Of a DNA stretch of 64,000 bases, positions 1-8,585 are shown piece after piece. A program made the position numbers and the translations under genes. Origin of the DNA: Neisseria dentiae (GTDB lineage Bacteria; Pseudomonadota; Gammaproteobacteria; Burkholderiales; Neisseriaceae). Below the pieces are notes generated by a model. That model was not told the origin of the DNA, made no database searches, and was given only the letters and a program-made list of their open reading frames with translations. The stretch is taken from contig NZ_JANIKQ010000004.1 in assembly GCF_024580525.1 (NCBI RefSeq), positions 1-64,000 of the forward strand. Direction: 5' to 3'. How positions within the stretch are numbered: position 1 is the first letter of the stretch; every line of letters begins with the position of its first letter.

Positions 1-141
1 TGTGGTGATGGTTGGTTATCTGCTCGTTTGGCTAAGACACGGATGTTAAAAAATCCCAGGGCGTGTACAGAGGCAGATAACCTGTTTGGTTGCTATGGTA
101 CATCGGTTTCAACATACAAGGGCGTGTTTCGGGCCGTCTGA
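1..141 (+). CDS. possible 3' end of an unidentified gene
   Basis: Frame 1 is open from the window edge to a TGA at 139-141, giving 46 residues with three cysteines (positions 1, 22 and 31). The last codons (GCC GTC TGA) fall in a DNA uptake sequence, a common way for genes in this genome to end, and a strong hairpin terminator follows at once. That context suggests the real end of a plus-strand gene, but no family is recognisable and the tract is too short to exclude chance. A minor pilin would be one possibility because of the cysteines; this is only a guess. Confidence 0.3.
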   Translation, partial: CGDGWLSARLAKTRMLKNPRACTEADNLFGCYGTSVSTYKGVFRAV

Positions 142-144
142 ATG

Positions 145-181
145 AAAAAGCTGCCGTAACTGTGTGTACGGCAGCTTTTTT
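145..181 (+). terminator. strong hairpin terminator, probably bidirectional
   Basis: Stem of 14 bp (145-158 paired with 167-180) with an 8-base loop. It has A-rich sequence before and T-rich sequence after, so it should work on both strands. It would end the putative gene at 1-141 and back up the terminator of the tRNA on the other strand. Confidence 0.75.
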
Positions 182-216
182 AACGGGTATTGGGAACGAC
201 GGCGGTTGCTTCCGGC

Positions 217-242
217 AAAAAAACAACCGCTAGAAAGCGGTT
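217..242 (-). terminator. terminator of the tRNA-Leu transcript
   Basis: Read on the minus strand: AACCGC, loop TTTCTA, GCGGTT, then GTTTTTTT. It begins six bases after the CCA end of the tRNA. Confidence 0.8.
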
Positions 243-247
243 TTGTG

Positions 248-332
248 TGGTGCCCAGGGTCGGACTCGAACCGACACACCTTTCGGCGGGGGATTTTGAG
301 TCCCCTGCGTCTACCAATTTCGCCACCTGGGC
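248..332 (-). tRNA. tRNA-Leu (anticodon CAA)
   Basis: The minus strand gives an acceptor stem GCCCAGG/CCTGGGC, discriminator A and an encoded CCA (248-250). The anticodon arm GGGGA-CTCAAAA-TCCCC has the anticodon CAA. A long variable arm and the T-arm GGTTCGAGTCC are present, as in class II tRNAs. It decodes UUG leucine codons. A hairpin terminator follows directly. Confidence 0.95.
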
Positions 333-542
333 AGGTGAAGAGTTGGCTATTATAGTGCCAAAAAAAATCTTGTAAAGCCTTGTGCGGCGGTTTTGCGGGT
401 TATTTTTACAATTGCTTGAAAACAAATAAAATTAAAACCGATCCGGCGTTGTTTGGGTGCGCGGGCGGGAAAATGCGCCGGTTTTGACCTGAAGCAGGCG
501 GTTTCGCAACATAGAAGCCGCCAAACAGGTTAAGATGACACC

Positions 543-697
543 ATAGCGAAAAAACTTTATTGCTCCCGCGGCGTTGCTGCGCCTTAGCTCAAAGAGAACG
601 GTTTTGTAAGCCGCTGAAGCGGCAGCAAAATCGGTTCCGTACTACTCGTACTGCCTGCGGCTTGCTGCCTTGCGGCAAAAATAAGTTTTTCCGCTAT
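543..697 (+). mobile_element. Correia-type repeat element, 155 bp
   Basis: The core GCGTTGCTGCGCCTTAGCTC...AAAGAGAACG...GCCGCTGAAGCGGC...CTGCCTGCGGCTTGCTGCCTTG matches the inner part of the classic Correia/NEMIS element. Imperfect terminal inverted repeats of about 23 bp bound it: ATAGCGAAAAAACTT on the left and the complement of AAGTTTTTCCGCTAT on the right. The length is that of the long class of these elements. It ends 34 bases before the SCO lipoprotein start, so it may influence that gene. Such elements are non-autonomous and mobilised in trans. Confidence 0.8.
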
Positions 698-731
698 TGC
701 CTTTATAAACGGATAATTTTAGGAGCGTGCC

Positions 732-1397
732 ATGTTCAAACCTAACCACCGCCGTATTCTGCTTGCCGTTGCGGCCGCGGCCCTGCTGGCGGCCTGCAAG
801 CCTCAGGAGGCCGCCGATCCGGCCGCATCGCAGCCTGCGCCCGAAAAGGCTTCCGCCACGGTGGCGGCGGCGCAGCCGGCGGGTTTTAACGGCACGGATA
901 TGCGTAAGGAAGACATAGGCGGCGATTTCACGTTAACCGACGGCGACGGCAAACCGTTCAGCCTGAGTAGCCTGAAAGGCAAAACGGTGATTTTATCGTT
1001 CGGCTATACCCATTGCCCCGATGTCTGCCCCACCGAATTGCTCACCTACAACGATGCGCTCAAGCAGCTCGGTGCCGAGGCGGATAAGGTGGCTGTGGTG
1101 TTCGCCAGCGTCGATCCCGAGCGCGACACGCCCGAGCTGATCGGCAAATATGCCCGCCAGTTCAACCCTGCCTTTATCGGCCTAACCGCCACCGAAGGCC
1201 AGGATTTGCCGCTGATCAAGCAGCAATACCGCGTGGTTTCGGCCAAAGCGCAGCAGCAGTCGGAAAAAGTTTATCTGGTCGACCACACCGCAGGGGCTTA
1301 TCTGCTTGATAAAAACGGCGAAGTGGCCGTGTTCGAGCCTTACGGCTATACCGCGCAACAGATTGCAGACGATATCCGCATCTTGTTAAAATCTTAG
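732..1397 (+). CDS. SCO1/SenC/PrrC family copper-binding lipoprotein
   Basis: 221 residues. The signal peptide ends in a lipobox (LLAAC, Cys22), so the protein is a predicted lipoprotein facing the periplasm. After an Ala/Pro-rich linker comes a thioredoxin-fold domain (about 60-220) with the copper/redox motif CPDVC (Cys95, Cys99) in the context FGYTHCPDVCP, and the distal conserved His185 in LVDHTAGAY. These three residues are the copper ligands of SCO proteins, which deliver copper to the CuA site of cytochrome oxidase or act as thiol-disulfide reductants. In pathogenic Neisseria a homologue has been linked to oxidative-stress protection. A GGAG ribosome-binding site precedes the ATG. A Correia-type element lies just upstream and a DUS-pair hairpin just downstream. 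Confidence 0.93.
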   Translation: MFKPNHRRILLAVAAAALLAACKPQEAADPAASQPAPEKASATVAAAQPAGFNGTDMRKEDIGGDFTLTDGDGKPFSLSSLKGKTVILSFGYTHCPDVCPTELLTYNDALKQLGAEADKVAVVFASVDPERDTPELIGKYARQFNPAFIGLTATEGQDLPLIKQQYRVVSAKAQQQSEKVYLVDHTAGAYLLDKNGEVAVFEPYGYTAQQIADDIRILLKS

Positions 1398-1406
1398 CCG
1401 TCTGAA

Positions 1407-1440
1407 TCAGGCCGTCTGAAAAAGATTTCAGACGGCCTGA
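1407..1440 (+). terminator. DUS inverted-pair hairpin after the SCO gene
   Basis: Two uptake sequences face each other (TCAGGCCGTCTGAAA and TTTCAGACGGCCTGA) around a 4-base loop. The stem is strong but no T-run follows, so termination may be partial. Confidence 0.6.
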
Positions 1441-1471
1441 TAACCATCACATCACAATATCCCAGAAAAAT

Positions 1472-2131
1472 ATGCAAGAAAACCAATTGACTATCGCCTT
1501 GTCGAAAGGCCGCATTTTCGACGAAACCCTGCCGCTTTTGGCCGCCGCAGGCATCACACCCGCAGAAAACCCCGAAAAATCGCGCAAGCTGATTATCGGA
1601 ACCAACCGCCCCAATATCCGCCTGGTGATTGTGCGTGCCAGCGACGTACCCACTTATGTGCAATACGGCGCGGCCGATTTCGGCATTGCCGGCAAAGACG
1701 TGTTGATCGAACACGGCGGCGACGGCCTTTACCAGCCGCTGGATCTGCAAATCGCCAAATGCCGCATGATGGTGGCCGTACCCAAAGGTTTCGATTATGC
1801 CGCCGCTTCGCAGCCGGGCAGCCGCCTGCGCGTGGCCACCAAATACCCCGATATCGCCGCCGAACACTTCGCCGCCAAAGGCGTGCATGTGGACATCATC
1901 AAACTTTACGGCTCGATGGAACTCGCCCCGCTGGTGGGCTTGAGCGACGCCATCGTCGATTTGGTTTCCACCGGCGGCACGTTGAAAGCCAATAATCTCG
2001 AAGCGGTGGAGCATATCTGCGATATTTCCAGCCGTTTGGTGGTGAACAAGGCGGCGCTGAAAGTGAAACACACGCTCATCCAGCCCGTAATCGACGCATT
2101 TGCGGGCGCCATCGGCGCAGAGGCCGTCTGA
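1472..2131 (+). CDS. hisG: ATP phosphoribosyltransferase, short form
   Basis: 219 residues, the length of the short HisG_S form. It joins ATP and PRPP to give phosphoribosyl-ATP, the first step of histidine synthesis in the cytoplasm. Recognisable segments are the N-terminal [18 protein letters not shown], the [16 protein letters not shown] stretch, and the PRPP-binding [17 protein letters not shown] near residues 168-186. Short HisG lacks the C-terminal regulatory domain and needs the HisRS-like partner HisZ, which is not in this window. The gene ends inside a DUS. It is followed after 26 bases by the NYN-LOTUS gene and further on by hisD, so these may share a transcript. Confidence 0.96.
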   Translation: MQENQLTIALSKGRIFDETLPLLAAAGITPAENPEKSRKLIIGTNRPNIRLVIVRASDVPTYVQYGAADFGIAGKDVLIEHGGDGLYQPLDLQIAKCRMMVAVPKGFDYAAASQPGSRLRVATKYPDIAAEHFAAKGVHVDIIKLYGSMELAPLVGLSDAIVDLVSTGGTLKANNLEAVEHICDISSRLVVNKAALKVKHTLIQPVIDAFAGAIGAEAV

Positions 2132-2157
2132 AAAGATAACTAAAAGAAGAACAAACC

Positions 2158-3399
2158 ATGAACATCACCGATAAAAAACTCGCCGTTTTAATCGATGCCG
2201 ACAACGCCCCCGCCGACATCATCGACCGCCTGTTGGAAGAAATCGCCAAATACGGCATCGCCAGCGTCAAACGCATCTACGGCGACTGGAGCCACGGCCT
2301 CAACAAATGGAAAGCCGCGCTGTTGCCGCACGCCATCATTCCCGTGCAGCAGTTTGCCTACACCAAAGGCAAAAACGCCACCGACATGGCGCTGGTCATC
2401 GATGCGATGGACCTGCTTTACAGCGGCAATTTCGACGGTTTCTGCATCGTATCCAGCGACAGCGACTTTACCCGTCTGGCCAGCCGCCTGCGCGAAAGCG
2501 GCCTCACCGTTTACGGTTTCGGCGAAAAGAAAACCCCCGAAGCTTTCCGCAAAGCCTGCGACAAATTCATCCACACCGAAATTTTCCGCCCCGAAAAAAG
2601 CGGCGCCGATAAAAACAAAAGCAGCGGCAAAACCAAGCCCGCCGCCGAAACCGGCTCGTCCGCGCCCGACGCCGCCACGCTCATCAAACGCGCCGTGCGC
2701 GAAAATGCCGACGATTTGGGTTGGGCCAACCTCGGCCCCATCGGCAGCTACATCAACAAAATCAACCCCGATTTCGACCCGCGCCTCTACGGTTTCAGCA
2801 AACTTTCCGAATTAATCAAATCGTTCGACATCTTCGAATGGCGCACCGACAACAACCAAATCCAAGTGCGCCGCCGCACCGTTGGCGAAAGAAACGGCAG
2901 GCCGTCTGAAAACGGGCAGCACGAACCCCGCCAAAACGAAACCGGCGAACCTGCGCGCGGCACCAATAAAGCCGAGCAGCAGAACAACACATCTGCCGCC
3001 GCCGAATCTGCCGTGCCTGATGCGGCGCCCGCACAAGGCCGCAAACCCGTCCGCAAAACGCGCGCGCAGCAAACCGAAACGCCGTCTGAAACCGCAGCGG
3101 CACACACAACGGACGAAACGGCAGACAACGCCGCCAAACCCAAAAGCAACGGCAAACCCACCTTCACCAAACTGATACCCGTGGTGCAGCAGGCCGTCGA
3201 TGCCGCGGCAGACGGGAGCGGCTGGGCGCGCTTGGGCGACGTGCTCAAACAGCTCGCCCCGGCCGTCAACCCGCACCAATACGGCTTCGACACCGACCGT
3301 GCCCTGATACACGCCATTTACAGCGACTGGCTGGAAATCAAAAAAGCCGGCCGCGGCGAGCGCATACGCGTTAACAAACGGTTTGTGAGCAAAGACTGA
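2158..3399 (+). CDS. NYN-domain protein with two OST-HTH (LOTUS) domains
   Basis: 413 residues. Residues 5-143 form a NYN/DUF88 domain with PIN-like acidic residues: LIDADNAP (Asp13, Asp15), ATDMALVIDAMD (Asp76, Asp82) and VSSDSDFTRLA (Asp101, Asp103). Two OST-HTH/LOTUS domains follow, at about 175-232 (ending SKLSELIKSFDIFEW) and about 340-400 (GWARLGDVLKQL...HQYGFDTDRALIHAIY), joined by a low-complexity Ala/Pro/Lys/Glu linker. NYN domains are predicted metal-dependent ribonucleases and LOTUS domains bind RNA, so an RNA-processing or RNA-silencing role is inferred. The layout resembles eukaryotic MARF1/limkain proteins. The gene sits between hisG and hisD with no obvious link to histidine synthesis. 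The start has a modest AAAAGAAG ribosome-binding site. Confidence 0.85.
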   Translation: MNITDKKLAVLIDADNAPADIIDRLLEEIAKYGIASVKRIYGDWSHGLNKWKAALLPHAIIPVQQFAYTKGKNATDMALVIDAMDLLYSGNFDGFCIVSSDSDFTRLASRLRESGLTVYGFGEKKTPEAFRKACDKFIHTEIFRPEKSGADKNKSSGKTKPAAETGSSAPDAATLIKRAVRENADDLGWANLGPIGSYINKINPDFDPRLYGFSKLSELIKSFDIFEWRTDNNQIQVRRRTVGERNGRPSENGQHEPRQNETGEPARGTNKAEQQNNTSAAAESAVPDAAPAQGRKPVRKTRAQQTETPSETAAAHTTDETADNAAKPKSNGKPTFTKLIPVVQQAVDAAADGSGWARLGDVLKQLAPAVNPHQYGFDTDRALIHAIYSDWLEIKKAGRGERIRVNKRFVSKD

Positions 3400-3430
3400 T
3401 GCCGTCTGAAAACCGCAAGGAGTACGCGCA

Positions 3431-3790
3431 ATGAACCGCCGAACCCTGCTCGATTATGCCGCCCGACGCTACCTTACCGTGCCCGAATATCCGTGGCGGA
3501 AGTATCCCGATTATGCCGTGCTGCGCCACAGGGGCAGCGGTAAATGGTATGCCGTTTTAATGGATGTGCACGCCGCCAAACTCGGCTTGACAGGCAGCGG
3601 AAATGTGCCGTTGGCCAATATCAAAGCCGCCCCCGATTTGGTGCAGCTCCTGCGCGTGCAGATGGGTTTTCTGCCCGCCTACCACATGAACAAAACGCAC
3701 TGGCTGAGCGTGCGGCTCGACGGTTCGGTAAACGAAGCCACTGTCAAAGCCTTGCTGGACGGCAGCTTCGCATTGACACAGGCCGTCTGA
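3431..3790 (+). CDS. MmcQ/YjbR family protein
   Basis: 119 residues. The full length matches the small YjbR/MmcQ fold (CyaY-like alpha/beta, often called DNA-binding-like). Typical features are an early Pro/Tyr/Pro segment ([20 protein letters not shown]), the KWYAVLMDV strand and the C-terminal [20 protein letters not shown] helix region. The molecular role of the family is not settled. It starts 31 bases after the NYN-LOTUS gene with a good AAGGAG site, and ends in a DUS immediately before hisD, so it is probably co-transcribed with its neighbours. Confidence 0.85.
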   Translation: MNRRTLLDYAARRYLTVPEYPWRKYPDYAVLRHRGSGKWYAVLMDVHAAKLGLTGSGNVPLANIKAAPDLVQLLRVQMGFLPAYHMNKTHWLSVRLDGSVNEATVKALLDGSFALTQAV

Positions 3791-3842
3791 ACAACCGGGC
3801 CGCCACGCATTCCGAATGGCAAAAAAACGAAAGACCGAAACC

Positions 3843-5135
3843 ATGAAACACCTCAACACCCAATCCCCCGATTTCCAAGCCGAACTCAAAGCGCTGCTGG
3901 CTTTCGAAACCGCGCAAGACCCGAAAATCGACCAAATCGTGGCCGATATCTGCGCTGATGTGCATAAGCGCGGCGATGTGGCCGTGATCGAATACACCAA
4001 CCGTTTCGACGGCACGGCGGCGCAAAGCATCAATGATTTAACCCTTAGCCAAACCGACTTGCAAAACGCGTTCGAGCGTTTGCCCGAAAACGTGCAAAGT
4101 GCGCTGAAAACCGCCGCCGCACGCGTGGAAAGCTACCACCAACGCCAAAAACTGGAGTCGTGGACATACACCGACGAAGACGGCACGCTCTTGGGCCAGC
4201 AAATCACCCCGCTCGACCGCGTCGGCATTTATGTGCCCGGCGGCAAAGCGGCTTACCCCAGCTCGGTGATTATGAACGCCATGCCCGCGCACGTGGCCGG
4301 CGTGAAAGAAATCATCATGGTGGTGCCGACCCCGAAAGGCGAGCGCAACGACATCGTGCTGGCGGCGGCTTATGTGGCGGGCGTAACCAAAGTGTTTACC
4401 GTCGGCGGTGCGCAAGCCGTGGCCGCGCTGGCTTACGGCACCGAAACCGTGCCGCAGGTCGATAAAATCACCGGCCCCGGCAATGCTTTTGTCGCCGCCG
4501 CCAAACGCCGCGTGTTCGGCGTAGTGGGCATCGACATGGTGGCCGGGCCGTCTGAAATTCTGGTGATTGCCGACGGCAGCACGCCCGCCGATTGGGTGGC
4601 GATGGATTTGTTCAGCCAGGCCGAACACGACGAAATCGCCCAAGCCATTCTGATTGCCACTTCGCAAACGTATTTAAACGAAGTTCAGACGGCCATGGAC
4701 AAACTGATTGAAGAAATGCCCCGCCGCGACATCATCGAAGCCTCACTGGGCAACCGCGGTGCGTTTGTGTTGGCGAAAGATTTGGACGAAGCCTGCGAAA
4801 TCGCCAACTATATTGCGCCCGAACATTTGGAATTGTCGGTGGAAAACGCCGATCAATGGGCGAAGAAAATCCGTCATGCCGGCGCGATTTTCATGGGCAG
4901 ATACACCAGCGAGAGCTTGGGCGACTATTGCGCCGGCCCCAACCATGTGCTGCCCACCAGCCGCACCGCCCGTTTCTCGTCGCCCTTGGGTACTTACGAT
5001 TTCCAAAAACGCTCGAGCCTGATTCAGGTATCCGAAGCGGGCGCGCAAAAACTGGGCAAAATCGCCAGCGTTTTGGCGCACGGCGAAATGCTCACCGCCC
5101 ATGCGCGCGCGGCGGAATTCCGTTTGAAAGATTAA
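3843..5135 (+). CDS. hisD: histidinol dehydrogenase
   Basis: 430 residues from the ATG at 3843. An in-frame ATG at 3816 would add nine residues (MAKKRKTET) not typical of the family, so the later start is preferred. HisD oxidises L-histidinol to histidine in two NAD-dependent steps. The sequence shows the [15 protein letters not shown] segment, the [15 protein letters not shown] segment, [16 protein letters not shown], and the zinc/catalytic region FSQAEHDE (Gln259, His262), with APEHLEL later on. Downstream genes are alr and tatD, so hisC and hisB do not follow directly here. Confidence 0.97.
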   Translation: MKHLNTQSPDFQAELKALLAFETAQDPKIDQIVADICADVHKRGDVAVIEYTNRFDGTAAQSINDLTLSQTDLQNAFERLPENVQSALKTAAARVESYHQRQKLESWTYTDEDGTLLGQQITPLDRVGIYVPGGKAAYPSSVIMNAMPAHVAGVKEIIMVVPTPKGERNDIVLAAAYVAGVTKVFTVGGAQAVAALAYGTETVPQVDKITGPGNAFVAAAKRRVFGVVGIDMVAGPSEILVIADGSTPADWVAMDLFSQAEHDEIAQAILIATSQTYLNEVQTAMDKLIEEMPRRDIIEASLGNRGAFVLAKDLDEACEIANYIAPEHLELSVENADQWAKKIRHAGAIFMGRYTSESLGDYCAGPNHVLPTSRTARFSSPLGTYDFQKRSSLIQVSEAGAQKLGKIASVLAHGEMLTAHARAAEFRLKD

Positions 5136-5207
5136 CGTTTCGGCTTCGGTATAGACATATATTTAAAAACCGACCCAATCGGCCTATAATCCGTTGTTTC
5201 AAACAAC

Positions 5208-5241
5208 AGGCCGTCTGAAAAGCGCCGTTTTCAGACGGCCT
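5208..5241 (+). terminator. DUS-pair terminator after hisD
   Basis: AGGCCGTCTGAAAA, loop GCGCCG, TTTTCAGACGGCCT, then TTAA. The 14-bp stem separates hisD from alr. Confidence 0.75.
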
Positions 5242-5285
5242 TTAACCAATGCCTGCCAACCCTGCCGTAAAGGATATTCTGAAAA

Positions 5286-6344
5286 ATGCGTCCGCTAAAT
5301 GCCCAAATCCGCCTTGAAAACCTGCGCCACAATTATCAAACCTTAAAAAACATCCACGGCGGCAAACTGTTGGCGGTGGTGAAAGCCGATGCCTACGGCC
5401 ACGGTGCGGTGCGGTGCGCGCACGCGTTGGCGGATTTGGCCGACGGTTTTGCCGTGGCAAGCGTGGAGGAGGCGGTGCAATTGCGGGAACACGGCATCGA
5501 AAACCCGATTTTGCTGTTGGAAGGCGTGTTTGAAGCCAAAGAGTACGAACAGGTCGACCGCCACCGCTTGTGGCCTGCCGTGTGCAGCCAATGGCAGCTT
5601 GAAGCGCTGCTGCACCACTCATGGCAGCACCCCGTGAAAGTATGGCTGAAAATGGATTCGGGGATGCACCGCGCCGGCTTCTTCCCGCATAACTACGCCG
5701 CCGCCTATACGGCGTTGAAGCAAAACCAAAATGTTGATAGCATTGTGAAATTCAGCCACTTCGCCTGCGCCGACGAAGCCGACAACGCTATGACTGAAAT
5801 GCAGCTTGAGGCGTTTGATTTGGGCTGCGAGGGTTTGGCGGGCGAAGAGAGCCTGGCCAATTCCGCCGCCATGCTGCGCTATCCCGCCGCCCGCCGCGAT
5901 TGGGGCAGGGCGGGCATCGCGCTTTACGGCGCCTGCCCGTTCGGCCACACCGACAGCCGTTTGAAACCTGTGATGCGCCTGAGCACGCGCGTGTTTGGCG
6001 AGCGGGTGTTGCAGCCGCATTCGCCGGTGGGCTACGGTGCGGCGTTCTACACCAAAAAGTCCACCCGTGTGGGTCTGATTGCCTGCGGCTATGCCGACGG
6101 CTACCCGCGCCATGCCCCCAACGGCACGCCCGTTGCCATCGGCAGCCACCGCAGCCAGCTTATCGGCCGCGTGTCGATGGATATGATGACGGTGGAGCTT
6201 GATGTGTCGCACGAAGGCATAGGCAACGAAGTCGAGCTGTGGGGCGATGTGGTGAATGTGAACGAAGTGGCTAAAGCCGCCGGCACCATTGCCTACGAAC
6301 TGCTCTGCCATGTGAAACGGGCGAAGTTTACTTATTACGAATAA
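5286..6344 (+). CDS. alr: alanine racemase
   Basis: 352 residues, a normal length for a fold type III PLP-dependent racemase. It interconverts L- and D-alanine for peptidoglycan synthesis. The PLP lysine is Lys33 in VVKADAYGHG and the second catalytic base is Tyr250 in PVGYGAAFYT. Other family segments are KMDSGMHRAGF and YADGYPRHAPNG. The start has little Shine-Dalgarno character, but the N-terminus RPLNAQIRLENLRHNYQTLK fits the family. DUS-type hairpins lie on both sides, which suggests a single-gene unit. Confidence 0.96.
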   Translation: MRPLNAQIRLENLRHNYQTLKNIHGGKLLAVVKADAYGHGAVRCAHALADLADGFAVASVEEAVQLREHGIENPILLLEGVFEAKEYEQVDRHRLWPAVCSQWQLEALLHHSWQHPVKVWLKMDSGMHRAGFFPHNYAAAYTALKQNQNVDSIVKFSHFACADEADNAMTEMQLEAFDLGCEGLAGEESLANSAAMLRYPAARRDWGRAGIALYGACPFGHTDSRLKPVMRLSTRVFGERVLQPHSPVGYGAAFYTKKSTRVGLIACGYADGYPRHAPNGTPVAIGSHRSQLIGRVSMDMMTVELDVSHEGIGNEVELWGDVVNVNEVAKAAGTIAYELLCHVKRAKFTYYE

Positions 6345-6356
6345 CCGGATGCGCCG

Positions 6357-6413
6357 AAGGCCGTCTGAAAGCCCGCACTGTTCCGGCAGCAGCTCCGTTT
6401 TTTCAGACGGCCT
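6357..6413 (+). terminator. DUS-pair hairpin after alr
   Basis: AGGCCGTCTGAAA and TTTCAGACGGCCT separated by a roughly 30-base loop that contains further pairing. It lies between alr and tatD. Confidence 0.55.
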
Positions 6414-6441
6414 CGGTGCTTTATAGTTTCTAAACAATATC

Positions 6442-7215
6442 ATGTATTTAGTTGATTCCCACTGCCACCTTAATTTCGACGGCCTAAGCAGCCGCCTGCC
6501 CGAAGTGTTTGCCAATATGGCTGAAAATCAGGTCAGGCAGGCGTTGGCGATCAGCGTGAGCCGGCAGAGTTTCGCCGAAGTGCTGGCGATTGCCGAGGCC
6601 AACGACCATATTTTCGCCACCGTGGGCGTGCACCCCGACCGGGAAGACGCCGAAGAGTTTACGGTGGAAGAATTGGCGCGCCATGCGCAACACCCGAAAG
6701 TGGTGGGCATAGGCGAAACCGGCTTGGATTACCACTGGTGCAAAGGTGATTTGGCGTGGCAGCACCAGCGTTTTGTCTGCCATATCCTTGCCGCCAACCA
6801 AAGCGGGCTGCCGCTGGTGGTACACACCCGTGATGCGGCTGCCGACACCATGCGCCTGTTGCGCGAGCATCAGGCGCACGCGGGCGTTATCCATTGTTTC
6901 ACCGAAAACGTGGAAGTGGCCAAAGCCGCGCTGGATTTGGGCTTTTATATTTCGTTTTCCGGCATCGTTACCTTTAAAAACGCCCCCGATATTCAGGCGG
7001 CGGCAAAATATGTGCCTGCCGACCGCATACTGGTGGAAACCGATGCGCCTTTTCTCGCTCCCGTGCCCAAACGCGGCAAGCCCAACGAACCGGCTTATGT
7101 GAAATACACCGCCGATTTTGTGGCGCAGTTGTGTGGTGAAACACCGGAGCGCATCGCCGAAACCACCACCGAGAATTTTTACCGGCTGTTTAACAAAGTG
7201 CCGCGAGCGCAATAG
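6442..7215 (+). CDS. TatD family metal-dependent hydrolase (YcfH-like)
   Basis: 257 residues, an amidohydrolase TIM-barrel. Metal-binding motifs are the N-terminal DSHCHLNF, the GIGETGLDYHW segment, LPLVVHTRDA, VIHCFTENVEVA and LVETDAPFLAP. TatD proteins are metal-dependent 3'-5' DNA exonucleases or D-aminoacyl-tRNA deacylase-like hydrolases; the exact substrate of this YcfH/TatD subgroup cannot be told from sequence. In other bacteria the gene often sits next to holB, but here holB lies about 56 kb away at 62781. Confidence 0.93.
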   Translation: MYLVDSHCHLNFDGLSSRLPEVFANMAENQVRQALAISVSRQSFAEVLAIAEANDHIFATVGVHPDREDAEEFTVEELARHAQHPKVVGIGETGLDYHWCKGDLAWQHQRFVCHILAANQSGLPLVVHTRDAAADTMRLLREHQAHAGVIHCFTENVEVAKAALDLGFYISFSGIVTFKNAPDIQAAAKYVPADRILVETDAPFLAPVPKRGKPNEPAYVKYTADFVAQLCGETPERIAETTTENFYRLFNKVPRAQ

Positions 7216-7258
7216 GCTTCAGGCCGTCTGAAAAAAACCGACCAACGGAGCCAGCACC

Positions 7259-8407
7259 GTGAGCAAACCCACCCTGTTCCAAATCGACAAATCCCTTGAA
7301 AAGCCCGAGCGCGTGATGCTGGCGGGCGTGATGCTCAGCGCCGACTATACCGGCGCCAACGAGTTGCGCGAGCAGGCGTTTCAGGCGGCTTTAAACGAGG
7401 CGGCCGAATTGGTGCGGGCAGCAGGCGGCGACTTGGTGCGTACCGAAACCGCCAAGCGCGACAAAGCGCACACCGCTTTATTTGTGGGCACCGGCAAGGC
7501 GGAAGAGCTGGCCGAAACCGTGCGGCAGCATAATATCGACCTGGTGGTGTTCAACCACGAACTCAGCCCCACGCAGGAGCGCAATCTGGAGCGGGTGCTG
7601 CAATGCCGCGTGCTCGACCGCGTCGGCCTGATTCTGGCGATTTTCGCCAAACGCGCGCAGTCGCAAGAGGGTAAATTGCAGGTAGAGCTGGCGCAGCTCA
7701 GCCACCTGAGCGGGCGCCTGGTGCGCGGCTACGGCCATCTGCAAAGCCAGAAAGGCGGTATCGGTTTGAAAGGGCCGGGCGAAACCCAGCTCGAAACCGA
7801 CCGCCGCCTCATCAACCAAAAAATCACCGCGCTGAAAAAGCAATTGCACAATGTGCAGAAACAGCGCGCCACCCGCCGCAAAGCGCGTATGCAGGGCAAT
7901 ATCAAAACTTTTTCGCTGGTGGGTTATACCAATGCCGGAAAATCCAGCCTGTTCAACCGTTTAACCAAAGCAGACGTGTTGGCGAAAGACCAGCTTTTCG
8001 CCACGCTCGACACCACTGCCCGCCGCCTGTATCTCAACCATCAAACCAGCGTGATTCTTACCGATACGGTAGGTTTCGTGCGCGATTTGCCGCACAAGCT
8101 GGTGTCGGCTTTTTCGGCCACGCTTGAAGAAACCGCATTGGCCGATGTGCTTTTGCACGTTGTCGATGCCGCCCACCCCGATTTCGAACGGCAGATGGAC
8201 GATGTGAATGCTGTGCTCGAAGAAATCGGCGCCCACGAAGTGCCGCAGCTGGTGGTATACAACAAAATCGACCTGCTGCCCGACAACAAACGCCCTGCCG
8301 GCGTATTGCGCGACACGCAGGGCAGGGCGGTGGCGGTAAATGTTTCGGTTACCGGAAACTTGGGTTTGGACGCATTACGTGCGGCTATGATCGAACGGGC
8401 AGGGTAG
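7259..8407 (+). CDS. hflX: ribosome-associated GTPase HflX
   Basis: 382 residues from a GTG start with an ACGGAG site upstream. It has the HflX N-terminal ND1 domain (with HELSPTQERNLE), a helical linker with the glycine-rich GRLVRGYGHLQSQKGGIGLKG run cut at the GPGETQLE motif, then the G domain: G1 GYTNAGKSS, G3 DTVGFVRDLP and G4 NKID. HflX splits stalled or stressed 70S ribosomes. It is shorter than the E. coli protein at the C-terminus, like many HflX forms. An hfq-hflX pairing common elsewhere is not seen here. Confidence 0.95.
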   Translation: MSKPTLFQIDKSLEKPERVMLAGVMLSADYTGANELREQAFQAALNEAAELVRAAGGDLVRTETAKRDKAHTALFVGTGKAEELAETVRQHNIDLVVFNHELSPTQERNLERVLQCRVLDRVGLILAIFAKRAQSQEGKLQVELAQLSHLSGRLVRGYGHLQSQKGGIGLKGPGETQLETDRRLINQKITALKKQLHNVQKQRATRRKARMQGNIKTFSLVGYTNAGKSSLFNRLTKADVLAKDQLFATLDTTARRLYLNHQTSVILTDTVGFVRDLPHKLVSAFSATLEETALADVLLHVVDAAHPDFERQMDDVNAVLEEIGAHEVPQLVVYNKIDLLPDNKRPAGVLRDTQGRAVAVNVSVTGNLGLDALRAAMIERAG

Positions 8408-8444
8408 GTGATGTAGGTTGGATAGAAAATCGGGAGGGTATTTG

Positions 8445-8514
8445 TATGGTGAATTAAATCTAACGATATAAGACGGCTAGCCGCCTTGTATCGAAGTAAG
8501 TGGATTCACTATAT
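8445..8514 (+). mobile_element. short palindromic element related to the Correia family
   Basis: About 70 bp. The right end GAAGTAAGTGGATTCACTATA matches the right end of the 32681-32836 element (GAAGTAAGCGGATTGACCAT). The left end TATGGTGAATTAAATCTAACGAT is its imperfect inverted copy. The centre contains the palindrome CGGCTAGCCG, and most of the Correia core is missing. It lies between hflX and fimV, which converge. It could be an internally deleted Correia element or a separate small MITE. Confidence 0.5.
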
Positions 8515-8543
8515 AGTCTTTTTTAGCCATAAGCCTAAACTAA

Positions 8544-8569
8544 AAATGCCGTCTTTTCAGACGGCATTT
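8544..8569 (-). terminator. bidirectional terminator between hflX and fimV
   Basis: AAATGCCGTCT, loop TTTC, AGACGGCATTT, with A-rich and T-rich flanks. It serves two converging genes. Confidence 0.7.
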
Positions 8570-8585
8570 ATTGTAGAAATCGAGA

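Noticed and set aside
3816..3842. Earlier start for hisD
   Set aside because: The nine extra residues do not match the known HisD N-terminus, which begins MK-LNTQS in Neisseria.
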